Positions 52,210 to 61,575 of a DNA stretch of 64,000 nt are shown in pieces; position 1 is the first letter of the stretch; each line of letters starts with the position of its first letter. This DNA comes from Planctomonas sp. JC2975. Its GTDB lineage: Bacteria > Actinomycetota > Actinomycetes > Actinomycetales > Microbacteriaceae. The notes under the pieces were generated by a model. The model was not told where the DNA came from. It saw nothing but the letters and a program-made list of their open reading frames with translations, and searched no databases. The position numbers and the translations under genes were made by a program. The stretch is from assembly GCF_012985205.1 (NCBI RefSeq), contig NZ_JABEKS010000003.1, forward strand, positions 310,001 to 374,000, read 5' to 3'.

Positions 52210-52713
52210 CTACTTCTCGTTCTGTCCATTGTCGTCGCGGATGCCTGTGCCCGACACGGTCGCGTCATCCTGCGTTGCGAAGAGTGCCGCGAACTCGCCG
52301 TAGCCCTCGCGCTCGAGGTCCGATACCGGCACGAAGCGCAGCGCTGCCGAGTTGATGCAGTAGCGCATACCGCCCTGGTCGATCGGACCGTCGTCGAAGA
52401 GGTGACCGAGGTGGCTGTCTCCGTGCTTCGAGCGCACCTCCGTGCGCACCATGCCGAATGTACGATCCTGCTTCAGCACCACGTTCTCGGGGTCGATCGG
52501 GACGGTGAAGCTCGGCCATCCCGATCCGCTGTCGTACTTGTCGCTCGACGCGAACAGCGGCTCGCCCGAGACGATGTCGACGTAGAGCCCCGGCTCGTGG
52601 TTGTTCCAGAACTCTCCCGTGAACGCGCGCTCGGTGGCGCCGTGCTGGGTGACGTCGAACTGCTTGCGACTCAGCTGCGAGATCGCGGCTTCGTCCTTGC
52701 TGTAGTTGCCCAT
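52210..52713 (-). CDS. msrB: Peptide methionine-R-sulfoxide reductase MsrB
   Basis: A 167-residue enzyme reducing the R-epimer of methionine sulfoxide. Catalytic Cys119 is in [11 protein letters not shown]; the substrate pocket includes SGSGWPSF and [10 protein letters not shown]. The two CxxC zinc pairs found in many MsrBs are absent ([10 protein letters not shown] at the first site), so this is the metal-free form. ATG 52713 has AAGGAG 6 nt upstream. First in the msrB-msrA operon. Confidence 0.97.
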   Translation of the reverse strand: MGNYSKDEAAISQLSRKQFDVTQHGATERAFTGEFWNNHEPGLYVDIVSGEPLFASSDKYDSGSGWPSFTVPIDPENVVLKQDRTFGMVRTEVRSKHGDSHLGHLFDDGPIDQGGMRYCINSAALRFVPVSDLEREGYGEFAALFATQDDATVSGTGIRDDNGQNEK

Positions 52714-52935
52714 TGTGAACTCCTTACGAGAGGAAGAACACGGGATCGAGGGCCGAAGTTCCCGGCTGGACCCGTCTGCGCTGTGAGTTCGCTGTGATCC
52801 GTCGCCGCTGGTCGAGCTCGTCGAAACCCGCCGGAGGACGCGGGTTCCGCCGAGCTGAACCGGCGGTACGCAACGGTGTACAACCCGCGGCAGGCCGTAT
52901 AGAACGGAACGCGGAACGCGAATCGAGGGGATCAC

Positions 52936-53523
52936 ATGGGAACGCTCATCTTGAGGGTCGTCGTCGGCCTGCTGTTCATCGGCCACGGGCTGCAGAAGCT
53001 CGCCGGCCTTTTCGGCGGCGGAGGCCTCGAACAGACCGAGAAGACGATGGATGCCCTCGGCATGCATCCCGCGAGGCTTCAGGCCCGGGCCGCCGGGCTC
53101 GCGGAGACGGCGGGAGGCGCCGCGCTGGCACTGGGCGTTGCGACGCCGTTCGCCTCTGCCGGACTCATCGCGACGATGATCACGGCGATCCGCAAGGTGC
53201 ACGCGAGGAACGGGATCTGGAACTCGAACGGCGGCGTCGAGTTCAACGTCGTGATGATCGCGGCAGCGACCTTGCTCGCTGAGCGACCGGGCAAGGCATC
53301 CGTCGACGGGGCGTTCGGACGCTCCAAGTGGGGCACCGGCTGGGCGATCTTCGCGATCGTCGCGGGGGCGCTCGGATCCGTGCTCGCCATCCAGGCCGGC
53401 AAGCGGTTCGCGCCGCAGACTCCCGCCGACGACGAAGCCGCCGTCGAAGCGGACTCCGCTGTGGAGGAGACAGCGAGCACGGAGTCATCCGCGTCGTCCG
53501 ATGCCGACAGCGACGCCGGATAG
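52936..53523 (+). CDS. DoxX-family membrane protein
   Basis: A 195-residue protein with four membrane segments ([35 protein letters not shown], the [15 protein letters not shown] region and [19 protein letters not shown]). Typical DoxX motifs are GHGLQKL and the Asn-rich loop [13 protein letters not shown]. The last ~35 residues are an acidic Ser/Ala/Glu tail. Family members are linked to respiratory or redox stress, but function is unproved here. Confidence 0.85.
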   Translation: MGTLILRVVVGLLFIGHGLQKLAGLFGGGGLEQTEKTMDALGMHPARLQARAAGLAETAGGAALALGVATPFASAGLIATMITAIRKVHARNGIWNSNGGVEFNVVMIAAATLLAERPGKASVDGAFGRSKWGTGWAIFAIVAGALGSVLAIQAGKRFAPQTPADDEAAVEADSAVEETASTESSASSDADSDAG

Positions 53524-53680
53524 GCGGCGGATCAGCAGTAGCGGTTTCCGCCGCAGCGAGAGCCTTGCGCGATCCGGGTGCAGCAGGGGCGGCGTGAGCG
53601 GCTGAGACTCTGTGCGGACTCGCAGCCGGGTCGCGCCTGTCGCCGCCATCTCTCGGTCTGTCGGCCGGGAGACTTGCGGA

Positions 53681-54397
53681 ATGTCGACCCATCGGCTTCG
53701 CCCGTCACCGCTCGTCTCCCTTCCACGCGGTGCCCTCGTGATCGCCCTCGTGCTGTGGGCCGCGACGTTCGCGCTCGGCTTCGCCGCGAAGGCGGCCAGC
53801 GGTTGGCTGACATCCCAGCTCGTCGTGGATCGCGCCCTCAACGACGCGCACTCGTCGCTGTTCGACGCCGTCGCCCGGGCGCTGGACCACCTCGACTCGG
53901 TCAGCGTGGTCGCGGTGTGCCTGGTGATCCTGGCCGTCCTCGTCGGGCTGTTCGTCTCGTGGGGTCGGGCGCTGGCTGCCGTCGTCATCGCCGGTGGCGG
54001 GTGGGTGCTGTGCCTCATCCCGAAGGCCGTCGTCGGCGAGACCCGTCCGCCGTTGGATGCAGTCGCCCACCTTCTGCACGTCTCGCCTGCGACCCTGAGT
54101 TATCCGAGCGGGCACACGGTCTTCGCCGTGACGCTGTCCGCCGCCGTCCTCATGGTCTGCCGCGGACTCTGGGCGCGGATCATCGTGCTCGTGGTGGGCA
54201 TTCTGTTCGTCGCGGTGACCGCATGGTCGCGCCTCTACGTCGGCGCGCACTACCCCACCGACGTCCTGGGTGCCCTTCTCGCCGGAGCCGGCGGCGCACT
54301 GCTCGTCGCGTGGCTGTGGAATTTCGTGGTTCGTCGCATCCTCGCTCGTCGTAGCCCCTCGGACACCGCCCCGGCCGCCGACGCTGCCCGCGGTTGA
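53681..54397 (+). CDS. PAP2-superfamily phosphatase
   Basis: A 238-residue membrane phosphatase with about six segments. The three catalytic boxes are K-x6-RP (KAVVGETRPP), PSGH (SYPSGHTVF) and S-R-x5-H-x3-D (SRLYVGAHYPTD), all intact. Members dephosphorylate lipid phosphates such as undecaprenyl diphosphate or phosphatidate on the outer face. ATG 53681 is chosen, since the in-frame extension to 53612 lies before the first hydrophobic helix and looks non-coding. Confidence 0.9.
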   Translation: MSTHRLRPSPLVSLPRGALVIALVLWAATFALGFAAKAASGWLTSQLVVDRALNDAHSSLFDAVARALDHLDSVSVVAVCLVILAVLVGLFVSWGRALAAVVIAGGGWVLCLIPKAVVGETRPPLDAVAHLLHVSPATLSYPSGHTVFAVTLSAAVLMVCRGLWARIIVLVVGILFVAVTAWSRLYVGAHYPTDVLGALLAGAGGALLVAWLWNFVVRRILARRSPSDTAPAADAARG

Positions 54398-54564
54398 CGA
54401 GCACAATCGGTCGGATGACCCGCTCAAGTGTTGCCTGTCAGTGGACCGAACGGGCCCTGAACGGGGACTTGCAGATGAGCGCAACCCGAGTTTGTGACCG
54501 CCAGCATCGCACGCTACCGTCGTCCTGGATCAACTCGGCACGACGGCGGATTGGACACGTACAG

Positions 54565-55767
54565 GTGGATACGGTTGCGCTCAAGCGGACCTGGAGTCAG
54601 GTAGCAGCTCACGGCGACGCCGTCCCCGGTTTCTTCTACGCACACCTCTTCCTCGCGCATCCCGAGGTGCGGGAGCTGTTCCCCGTCACCATGGCGACGC
54701 AACGAGATCGACTCGTGCGGGCCCTCGGCCGCATGGTGAGCAACGTCGACAACATCGGCGAGGTCGTCGGATACATCCAGGATCTCGGCCGCGACCACCG
54801 CAAGTTCGGAACGATCTCCGGGCACTATCCCGCGGTCGGCGCATCCCTCCTGGCCACGCTCAAGCACTTCCTGGGCGACGCGTGGACGCCGGAACTGGCA
54901 TCCGATTGGGCCGATGCATACGGACTCATCGCCACGACCATGATCACCGCAGCCGAAGAGGCGGAGTCGGTTCCGGCCACCTGGTCCGGCGAGGTGGTCG
55001 CGACGGAGCGACGCGGTATGGATGTCGGGCGAGTGACGATCCGCACCCACGAGCCGTACGCGTACCGCGCCGGGCAGTCGGTGGCCGTCGAGATCCCGCA
55101 GCGCCCGCGCCAATGGCGCTACCTCTCGCCGACGCACGCACCCCGGGCCGACTCCACGATCGACTTCCACGTGCAGCTCGTGCCAGGCGGTCAGGTCAGC
55201 GGTGCCCTGCTTCGGGATGTCAAGGCGGGCGATTCTGTCCGGCTCGGCCCTCCGATCGGCGACTTCCTCACCCTTCCGTCCGACGGCGACTGGCCGGATC
55301 TGCTCCTCGTCGGTGGAGGGACCGGCCTCGCCCCGCTGCTGGCCGTGCTCGACCAGGTCGCGGAGCGTCACCGCATCACTGGGACGGGACCGCGGGTCGC
55401 GCTCTATCACGGGGTGCGGCATCCGTGGGGCTTCTATGCGCGCAACGAGCTGAACGCCTACGCGGGCGTGCCGTGGCTGCGCACCCGGTTCGCCGTCTCC
55501 GACGACCCGTCGTTCCCGGGATCCCGCGGGCCCATCGGCGAGGTGGCGGCAGCGGACGGCCCGTGGTACGGATATCTCGCGATGGTGTGCGGCTCACCGC
55601 GCATGGTTCGCAACACGACAGACGCTCTTCTGCGCTCCGGTCTCCCCGCAGACCGGATCAGAAGCGAGAAATACGAAGAACCGTACACTCAACAGGCCGG
55701 TGAAGCCGGCGACCGCGCAGCCTCCCCCGAAGTCAGCCAGGCGGGCGTTGGCCTGGGAATCCAGTAG
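54565..55767 (+). CDS. Flavohemoglobin-type nitric oxide dioxygenase
   Basis: About 400 residues with globin, FAD-binding and NAD(P)-binding domains in order, like Hmp, which converts NO to nitrate. The globin part shows B10 Tyr (GFFYAHLF), E7 Gln (TQRDRLVRAL) and proximal His in HRKFG. The FAD part is WRYLSPTHAP; the usual RxYS Tyr is replaced by Leu. The NAD site is VGGGTGLAPLLAVL, and the C-terminus has VCGSPRMVRNT. GTG 54565 gives the normal length; ATG 54475 (GGGGA 7 nt upstream) would add 30 residues and is an alternative. No NsrR-type site was seen. Confidence 0.88.
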   Translation: MDTVALKRTWSQVAAHGDAVPGFFYAHLFLAHPEVRELFPVTMATQRDRLVRALGRMVSNVDNIGEVVGYIQDLGRDHRKFGTISGHYPAVGASLLATLKHFLGDAWTPELASDWADAYGLIATTMITAAEEAESVPATWSGEVVATERRGMDVGRVTIRTHEPYAYRAGQSVAVEIPQRPRQWRYLSPTHAPRADSTIDFHVQLVPGGQVSGALLRDVKAGDSVRLGPPIGDFLTLPSDGDWPDLLLVGGGTGLAPLLAVLDQVAERHRITGTGPRVALYHGVRHPWGFYARNELNAYAGVPWLRTRFAVSDDPSFPGSRGPIGEVAAADGPWYGYLAMVCGSPRMVRNTTDALLRSGLPADRIRSEKYEEPYTQQAGEAGDRAASPEVSQAGVGLGIQ

Positions 55768-55775
55768 AGGACGAC

Positions 55776-56399
55776 ATGAACATGGCCGGGACAACATCCG
55801 CATCCATCACCCCTGGACTGCTGCGCGAGGCAGCGGCCGCCGGCGAGAACGACGGCTACGACCGCGCTGCACTGCAGTCCCTGCTGGCCGCCGCCGCCGA
55901 CGCCCTCGAACTCGCCTGGCGCGAGAAGCACGATCTGATGGCGGGCCTCAGCACAGGCGACGAGGAGATCTCCAGCCGCGCCGTGCTCCTGCTCAGCAGC
56001 GCGCAGCGGATCGCCGACGAAGCGGTCTCCGAGGCCGAGTCCTACTCGAAGGACCTGGTCGATACCGCGAGAACTCAGTACCGCGAGATCATCGAGCGAG
56101 CCCAGCAGGCGGCGCGCGAGATCGAGAGGCAGTCCGGCGGGTCGCGTCCCGCATCCGAGCCCGGCTCGACGGCGGCCTGGGAGGCCGACCTGCCGGCCGC
56201 TCCCGCTTTCGCCACCGACGATCTCGCCGCGGCAGGGCCGGCCTCTCCCGACGACGTGGTCCGCGCCCGTCAATTCACCCGGATGGCCGCCGCCCAGGCG
56301 CACTCGCTGCTCGAGTCGATCGAACGCGAGCTCGGGCGCCTCGGCACGGGAGCCATCCCCACGGTCAACCAGCAGGGGTCGGCCGGCAACGAGGGCTGA
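55776..56399 (+). CDS. Coiled-coil protein of unknown function, DivIVA-like segment
   Basis: A 207-residue soluble protein starting 8 bp after the flavohemoglobin stop, with GAGG 5 nt before the ATG, so probably co-transcribed. Residues ~65-120 (AQRIADEAVSEAESYSKDLV, DTARTQYREIIERAQQAA) form a heptad-patterned helix like that of DivIVA/Wag31-type proteins. The N-terminal DivIVA membrane-binding domain is not apparent. A second short helix (about 168-190) follows a Pro/Ala linker. No function can be assigned. Confidence 0.7.
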   Translation: MNMAGTTSASITPGLLREAAAAGENDGYDRAALQSLLAAAADALELAWREKHDLMAGLSTGDEEISSRAVLLLSSAQRIADEAVSEAESYSKDLVDTARTQYREIIERAQQAAREIERQSGGSRPASEPGSTAAWEADLPAAPAFATDDLAAAGPASPDDVVRARQFTRMAAAQAHSLLESIERELGRLGTGAIPTVNQQGSAGNEG

Positions 56400-56474
56400 G
56401 GAGCCGACGAAGGCTGAGACACCGGACCAGGGTCTCGGCGGAGCCGCGCGAGTCCGCGCATGAGCTCTCACGGA

Positions 56475-56681
56475 TCAGATGCCGGCGAGCTGCTGCACGA
56501 TCGAGACGATCGCGCCACCCCAGATCAGTGACACGGTCCCGACGACCGCACCAATGGCGACTGCTGCGACGATGACGCCGCCCAGCAGGATCAGCAGCAT
56601 GCGGCCGATCACCGACGCGCGACCGCGCGCCTCTTCCGCATCCGACTCGTAGACGTTCTTGATGAATGTCGTCACGCTCAC
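56475..56681 (-). CDS. Small membrane protein of unknown function
   Basis: A 68-residue protein from GTG 56681 (GGGGGA 4 nt upstream; GTG 56675 is an alternative). A charged N-terminus (VYESDAEEARGRAS) is followed by one or two hydrophobic helices (MLLILLGGVIVAAVAIGAVVG and SLIWGGAIVSIVQQLAGI). It is not recognised. It is read from the strand opposite the coiled-coil gene and lies 221 bp beyond the MFS gene end. Confidence 0.6.
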   Translation of the reverse strand: MSVTTFIKNVYESDAEEARGRASVIGRMLLILLGGVIVAAVAIGAVVGTVSLIWGGAIVSIVQQLAGI

Positions 56682-56902
56682 GGCGTCCCCCAGGATCGCT
56701 CTCTGGCCGTGCCTCACGCCTCGAGACACGGCCAACCCATAGTGCGGGTGAGCTCCGTTGTTCGCCCTCGGCCAGTCTGCGACGCAGGGCCGAGGACAAG
56801 GTCAGAGTCGACTGAGGACGCTCTAAGGGCTTCGTTGCCGATCCGTAACCGAAAGGGACTGGCCGAGTTCAACAGGAACGGGGATGAGCGAGTTCGCCGA
56901 CG

Positions 56903-58111
56903 TCAGCCCCGCTTCACCGGCCGCAGGGAACCCGCCACCGCGAACGCGGCGACCATGAACACCACGACCAGCCACAGCGAGTTCAAGAGCCCGACCGATT
57001 CCGCGAGCGCACCGATCACGGGAGGGCCGGCGAGGTTGGCGAAGTACCCGACGGATGCCACGACGCTGACCCGCGCCGCAGGATTCGGCCCGCTCTCTGC
57101 TGCCGCCGACATGCCCAGTGGGAAGCCCATCGAGACGCCGACGGACCACAGCAGCACACCGATCAGCACGAGCCACACATTTCCGCCGAGGATGAAGAGC
57201 ACCACCCCGACCGCCCCGAGCGCCGTCGTCCAGCGGATGGTCCACACCCGGCCGAGGCGGTCCACGACGGGACCTCCGAAGATCCGGGTGAGCGCCTCCC
57301 CCACGGCGAATACCGTGAAGAACAGCGCGGCGATCGCAGCGGTCTGCCCGTGATCGTCGTGCACGGCCAGCGTCATCCAGCTGTTCGCGGATCCCTCGCC
57401 GAGCTCGACCCCGAGCATGACCACGCCGATGAGGAGCAGGCGCCAGTCCAGCCATCCCTTCGCCCACTCCACGATGCGCTGCCAGCGGGTGAGCTCCTCC
57501 TTCGGCGCCTCCGCACGCGCGCCAGGGGCGATGGACGGCACGATCACCACGATGAGCAGGGCGATCACGACGGCCTCGCCGATGAACTGGGCGGACGGCG
57601 TGATGTCGGCCGCCGCGCACAACGCACCGACTCCTGCGCCGATCGCGGCACCCACCGACCAGGCGCCGTGCATGAGGGGCATCAGCGTGCGCTTCGCGCG
57701 GGACTCGACGGCTGCGCCCTCGACATTGATCAGCACGTCGAGGGTGCCGATACCGAACCCGACAAAGATGAACGCGATGACGGCGACGGGTATGGATCCG
57801 AGCCCGACGCCGATGCCCATGAGCGCCATGGCGAGTGCCACCACGAGGATCGCACCGCCGAGCGCCCGCTTGCTGCCCAGATAGTGCAGCAACGGAGTGG
57901 ACGCCACGAGGCCGCAGATCGAGCCGATGGTGACGCATCCGAGGATCACGCCGATCAGCGCGGTGTCGGCGCCGAGGTCGGACTGAACAGCGGGGAGCCG
58001 CGGACCCCAGGAGGACACCGTGATGCCGCCGACGGCGAACGCCAGGATGATCGCGTTGCGCCAGCGACGCAGGGCGTGGGCGTCGACCTGCAGGTCGGCG
58101 GCGTTGGTCAT
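56903..58111 (-). CDS. MFS transporter, YbjJ/fucose-permease-like
   Basis: A 402-residue 12-segment transporter. The first segment begins after ALRRWRNAIILAFAVGG, and RLPAVQSDLG is the loop typical of the YbjJ-like group. The central loop is GARAEAPKEELTRWQR, and the second half has GPVVDRLGRVWTIRW as motif A-like loop. Substrate unknown; sugar or metabolite export or import are both possible. A 14-bp perfect palindrome 114 bp upstream may be its operator. Confidence 0.85.
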   Translation of the reverse strand: MTNAADLQVDAHALRRWRNAIILAFAVGGITVSSWGPRLPAVQSDLGADTALIGVILGCVTIGSICGLVASTPLLHYLGSKRALGGAILVVALAMALMGIGVGLGSIPVAVIAFIFVGFGIGTLDVLINVEGAAVESRAKRTLMPLMHGAWSVGAAIGAGVGALCAAADITPSAQFIGEAVVIALLIVVIVPSIAPGARAEAPKEELTRWQRIVEWAKGWLDWRLLLIGVVMLGVELGEGSANSWMTLAVHDDHGQTAAIAALFFTVFAVGEALTRIFGGPVVDRLGRVWTIRWTTALGAVGVVLFILGGNVWLVLIGVLLWSVGVSMGFPLGMSAAAESGPNPAARVSVVASVGYFANLAGPPVIGALAESVGLLNSLWLVVVFMVAAFAVAGSLRPVKRG

Positions 58112-58224
58112 GCCAGTCGGTTCCTCTCCGTTGAGCGATTCGCGGCGGGAGAGCGCTCCCGCGAGGGGATGCAGTCCTCCGGATGCCGAGGTTCGCGCTC
58201 CCGCACGACATCATGGCACATCCA

Positions 58225-58238
58225 TCGAATCGATTCGA
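58225..58238. promoter_or_regulatory. Perfect palindrome upstream of MFS gene
   Basis: TCGAATCGATTCGA, a 14-bp perfect palindrome with central CG, in the 282-bp gap between the divergent MFS gene (start 58111) and DUF805 gene (start 58394). Its AATCGATT core resembles LacI-family half-sites. No regulator is adjacent. Confidence 0.5.
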
Positions 58239-58393
58239 ATCACGCGTGTCCGATGCGGCAGGCCTCGCCCGCATCTGAGAAGTCTCAGACGCCGTAAGGC
58301 TCGCGTCAGCGCCCACGGCGGAACAATTCAGGGGGAAGCGATCGCGTGGCCGCGGCTCTGCGGCGGCGAGAACGTCGCACGTAAGGAGTCGAG

Positions 58394-58876
58394 ATGAGCG
58401 CGTATCCACCTTCATCACCACCGCCGGACGGCTCCGGATCACAGGGCGCGATACCTCTCTGGGCGCCGTACTACGGCGCCAGTCTCGGCATCGCCTTCTC
58501 CCGCTTCTTCCGGAAGTACGCGACCTTCACCGGCAGGGCGAGCCGGAGCGAGTACTGGTGGTGGCAGTTGATCGGCATCATCATCGGCGCGATCGTCGAG
58601 GCGATCTACATCCCGTCGCTCCTGGCCTCGCGCTCGGGTGCCGGGATGCGTCTGAACGTGGGGATCGTCGTCGCCATCGTCCTCGGGGTCATCCTCTTCC
58701 TCGGACTCATCGTCCCGGAGCTGGCGCTCTTCTGGCGCCGGATGCACGACGCCAACCTCCCTGGTCCGCTCTGGTTCCTCGGTCTCATCCCGGCCGTCGG
58801 ATGGATCATCATCCTCGTGCTCTCTCTGCTGCCGTCGGATGCTCGCGGTGCGCGATTCGATCGACCGCCGCAGTAG
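58394..58876 (+). CDS. DUF805 membrane protein
   Basis: A 160-residue inner-membrane protein with a Pro/Ser/Gly-rich N-terminus (PPSSPPPDGSGSQG), then the DUF805 opening FFRKYATFTGRASRSEYWWW. Three or four hydrophobic segments follow, and the FWRRMHDANLPGPLW signature ahead of the last. The ATG has AAGGAG 5 nt upstream. Function of the family is unknown. Confidence 0.9.
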   Translation: MSAYPPSSPPPDGSGSQGAIPLWAPYYGASLGIAFSRFFRKYATFTGRASRSEYWWWQLIGIIIGAIVEAIYIPSLLASRSGAGMRLNVGIVVAIVLGVILFLGLIVPELALFWRRMHDANLPGPLWFLGLIPAVGWIIILVLSLLPSDARGARFDRPPQ

Positions 58877-58908
58877 CGGCTCCCGTCGGTGCGCGGCGCA
58901 TCCGTCGC

Positions 58909-59415
58909 TCAAGCCTTCGCCCGCACCCCGCGTCTCGCCGCGACGAGCAGGCACACCAGGTAGCAGCACATGGCAAGCGCCCACAGGCCGGACATGATCA
59001 TCGAGCTCGAGTCGAATCCGTAGATGACGAAGCTCGCGCCGTTGAAGCCCGCACCCAGCGTCGCCAGCGCGCCCAGGATGGATGCCGTCGCGTACAGCGC
59101 GCTGCGCAGGCGCAGCATCCACACGAGATTGACGATCGCGGCCACGACCAGCACCAGTCCGACCACCGCGTGCGCGACCAGCCAGGGCTCACCGTGCGGG
59201 ATGAGCCAGGCCATCGACGCGACAACCCCCGCGTAGTAGTCGGATGCGTTCGCGCCCGGATGATGCGTAGGCACGGTCACGAACAGGTTGGCCACCATGC
59301 CGAGCAGGAACTGTGCGACGAGCGCCAGGCACAGCACGAAGTTCACGACGACGAGTGGGATCGCGCGGCGACCAAGGTCGCGCGTTCGTGAAGGTTCGAC
59401 TGACTCGGTCGTCAT
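58909..59415 (-). CDS. Four-helix membrane protein of unknown function
   Basis: A 168-residue protein with four hydrophobic segments (VVVNFVLCLALVAQFLLGMV, AHAVVGLVLVVAAIVNLVWM, YATASILGALATLGAGFN, MSGLWALAMCCYLVCLLVA). One loop carries HHPGANASDYY. ATG 59415 fits the start of the family; longer in-frame codons to 59619 overlap an HxlR remnant on the other strand. Not recognised beyond a general heme- or quinone-type four-helix look. Confidence 0.72.
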   Translation of the reverse strand: MTTESVEPSRTRDLGRRAIPLVVVNFVLCLALVAQFLLGMVANLFVTVPTHHPGANASDYYAGVVASMAWLIPHGEPWLVAHAVVGLVLVVAAIVNLVWMLRLRSALYATASILGALATLGAGFNGASFVIYGFDSSSMIMSGLWALAMCCYLVCLLVAARRGVRAKA

Positions 59416-59529
59416 GGTCCGCGGTCCGTGCGCCGGAGTCCGCACGACGCCGACGCGCACCATGGTCACACACGGCGGATCACGCCGAGCGACACCTGCG
59501 GGAACCTTCAGGCAGCAGCCCGGCCAGGA

Positions 59530-59675
59530 CCGCATACCGCGAGGTCCCACCGCGCGTGGAGTACGAGCTGACGTCGACCGGTCGCACGCTGCTCGAGCCC
59601 GCGCGCGCCATCGCCGCATGGGCGATCTCTCACCACGCCGACATCACGGAGGCGCGTGCCCGGCAGGATGAGTGA
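59530..59675 (+). pseudogene. Remnant of an HxlR-family regulator
   Basis: The frame from about 59530 reads YREVPPRVEYELTSTGRTLL and ends ARAIAAWAISHHADI before the stop at 59675, which is the diagnostic C-terminal half of HxlR winged-helix regulators. The N-terminal helix-turn-helix is missing and the preceding codons do not resemble it. No start with RBS is present. It overlaps nothing essential and the stop sits just before the PEBP gene. Confidence 0.7.
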
Positions 59676-59742
59676 GCCGGCTCATGGATCTGCCCGTAGA
59701 TTCTCAGAGCCGAATCTTCCCTTGAGAGCGGAGCGAGCATCC

Positions 59743-60306
59743 ATGCCCAACCCGATAGGTCGTGCCCTGCGCAACAACCGCGCCGGCCAGGACGCCCTCA
59801 TCTGGGCGCTGCCCGGACTGAACGCTCCACAGACGCTGACCGTCACGAGTCCGGCTTTCGCGCCAGGCGAGCCGATCCCGCGCGAGTACCGCGGACGACT
59901 GTTCGGACCGAACCCGTCGCCGGAGCTCGAGTGGACGCAGGCGCCCGCCGGCACTGTCGAGCTGGTGCTCATCGTGCAGGATCCGGATGCCCCGCGCCGT
60001 CAGCCGGCGACGCACCTGGTGACCCGCGGCATCGGTCCTGAGCTGCGTGGCGTTCCAGAGGGCGGCCTCGCTCAGCCGAGCCCGATCCCCGGGCTCGTGC
60101 ATGGCAAGGGCGCGCTCGGCCACCGCGGATGGGCGGGCCCCATGCCCGTGCCGTCGCACGGGCCGCACGTGTACGTGTTCCAGCTCTTCGCCCTCGACCG
60201 CCGGCTGGACCTCCCGGATCCGTTCACGCTTCGGCAGGCGGTGGACGCCATGAGCGGACACGTGATCGCTCGCGGCAGACTGGACGGCACCTACGAGATT
60301 CCGTGA
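59743..60306 (+). CDS. YbhB/YbcL-type phosphatidylethanolamine-binding-like protein
   Basis: A 187-residue cytoplasmic PEBP-family protein. Core signatures are SPELEWTQAPAGTVELVLIV then DPDAPRRQPATHLVTRGI (the DPDAP box) and GHRGWAGPMPVPSHGPHVYVFQLFAL (the GxxPP-HG box). It lacks a signal peptide. ATG 59743 is chosen as earlier codons overlap the HxlR remnant. Role of the bacterial family is unclear; a ligand-binding fold is likely. Confidence 0.9.
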   Translation: MPNPIGRALRNNRAGQDALIWALPGLNAPQTLTVTSPAFAPGEPIPREYRGRLFGPNPSPELEWTQAPAGTVELVLIVQDPDAPRRQPATHLVTRGIGPELRGVPEGGLAQPSPIPGLVHGKGALGHRGWAGPMPVPSHGPHVYVFQLFALDRRLDLPDPFTLRQAVDAMSGHVIARGRLDGTYEIP

Positions 60307-60416
60307 CGGAACCGTTCGCCTGTTCTCCTTTCGTCGTCTGGCGGGCGTCGATGACGACGGCCGGATGAGTCCGTGACCGCCACGAACCGCGTCCCCGCCC
60401 GGCAGAATCGTCCGTG

Positions 60417-61490
60417 ATGAACGAACCGATCCGTTTCGCGATCGTGGGCACCGGATTCCGTGCCCGCGCCTTCTGCACGCTGGCCGCCGCGTTGCCCGAC
60501 CTGTTCGATGTCTCGGCGATCCTCCCGCACCGCCCGCTCGACGACAACGACCGGGCGGCACTCGGCCTTCCGGTCGCCGGCGACCTCGGCGAGCTGCTCG
60601 GCACGCGACCCGGTTTCGTGCTCACGACAGCCGGACCGGATGCCACGCCCGACCTGATGCGCGAGCTCACCGACCGCGGTGTGCCCGCCCTGGCGGAGAC
60701 GCCGCCTGCGCTCGACGAGTCCACCCTGCAGGCGCTGTGGCGCGACGTGGGATCGCGCGGACTCGTGCAGGTCGCCGAGCAGTATCCGCGGCATCCGATG
60801 ACGGCAGCGCGGATCGCGGCAGTGCGATCCGGCCTGATCGGAACGCCCACCTCGGCCCAGGTGTCGATGACGCAGACCTATCACGCCGTCGCGATCCTCC
60901 GCGCACTTCTCGGCGTGGGCCTCACGGATGCCGACGTCCGCGCGACGACGCACACCGCGCCGCTGGTCGCGCCGGTGAGCCGCGCCGGATGGACGCGAGA
61001 TCGGGAGGAGCATCCGACCGTCACCACGACGGCCACTCTGGACTTCGGAGATGCCATCGGTCACTACGACTTCACCGAAGGGCAGACGCGCAACCCGCTT
61101 CGGGCATCAAGGGTCCTGGTCCGCGGTAGCCGAGGCGAGATCATCGACGACGCGCTCACCCGGCTGGTCGATGAGACAACGGTCGTGACCTCCGGCTTCG
61201 AGCGGCGTCAGACCGGCCTGCACCACGATTTCGAGGCGCCGGAGCTGGACCAGATCTCCCTCGACGGATCCGTGCTCTTCCACAATCCGTACGTCGGCGC
61301 CCGTCTCTCCGATGAGGAGATCGCGATGGCGTCACTCCTCGAGGCGATGGGGCGGTGGGTCGCCGATGAGGGACCCGAGCCGTATCCGCTCGCGGATGCC
61401 GCGCAGGACCAGCTGCTCGGGCTGGCGATCCGACGCGCGAGCGAGACGGGTGCGAGTGTGCGAGTGGTGCGGGAGGCTTGGGCGGCCTGA
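60417..61490 (+). CDS. Gfo/Idh/MocA-family oxidoreductase
   Basis: A 357-residue NAD(P)-dependent oxidoreductase. Rossmann motif FAIVGTGFRARAF at the N-terminus. The E-K-P segment is altered to LAETPP, with the catalytic Lys replaced by Thr, and EQYPRHPMTAAR follows. The C-terminal sheet domain includes TTATLDFGDAIGHYDF. ATG 60417 is used; a GTG at 60414 is also possible. Members act on sugars, inositols or glycosides, but the missing Lys makes the reaction doubtful. Confidence 0.83.
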   Translation: MNEPIRFAIVGTGFRARAFCTLAAALPDLFDVSAILPHRPLDDNDRAALGLPVAGDLGELLGTRPGFVLTTAGPDATPDLMRELTDRGVPALAETPPALDESTLQALWRDVGSRGLVQVAEQYPRHPMTAARIAAVRSGLIGTPTSAQVSMTQTYHAVAILRALLGVGLTDADVRATTHTAPLVAPVSRAGWTRDREEHPTVTTTATLDFGDAIGHYDFTEGQTRNPLRASRVLVRGSRGEIIDDALTRLVDETTVVTSGFERRQTGLHHDFEAPELDQISLDGSVLFHNPYVGARLSDEEIAMASLLEAMGRWVADEGPEPYPLADAAQDQLLGLAIRRASETGASVRVVREAWAA

Positions 61491-61575
61491 CCGGACGACC
61501 GAGGTCGTTTCGTCACGTAGCGTTGACCATCGTGGTTGCACGGTACGAGGAGATGGTCCGAGAGCGGATCGCCCG

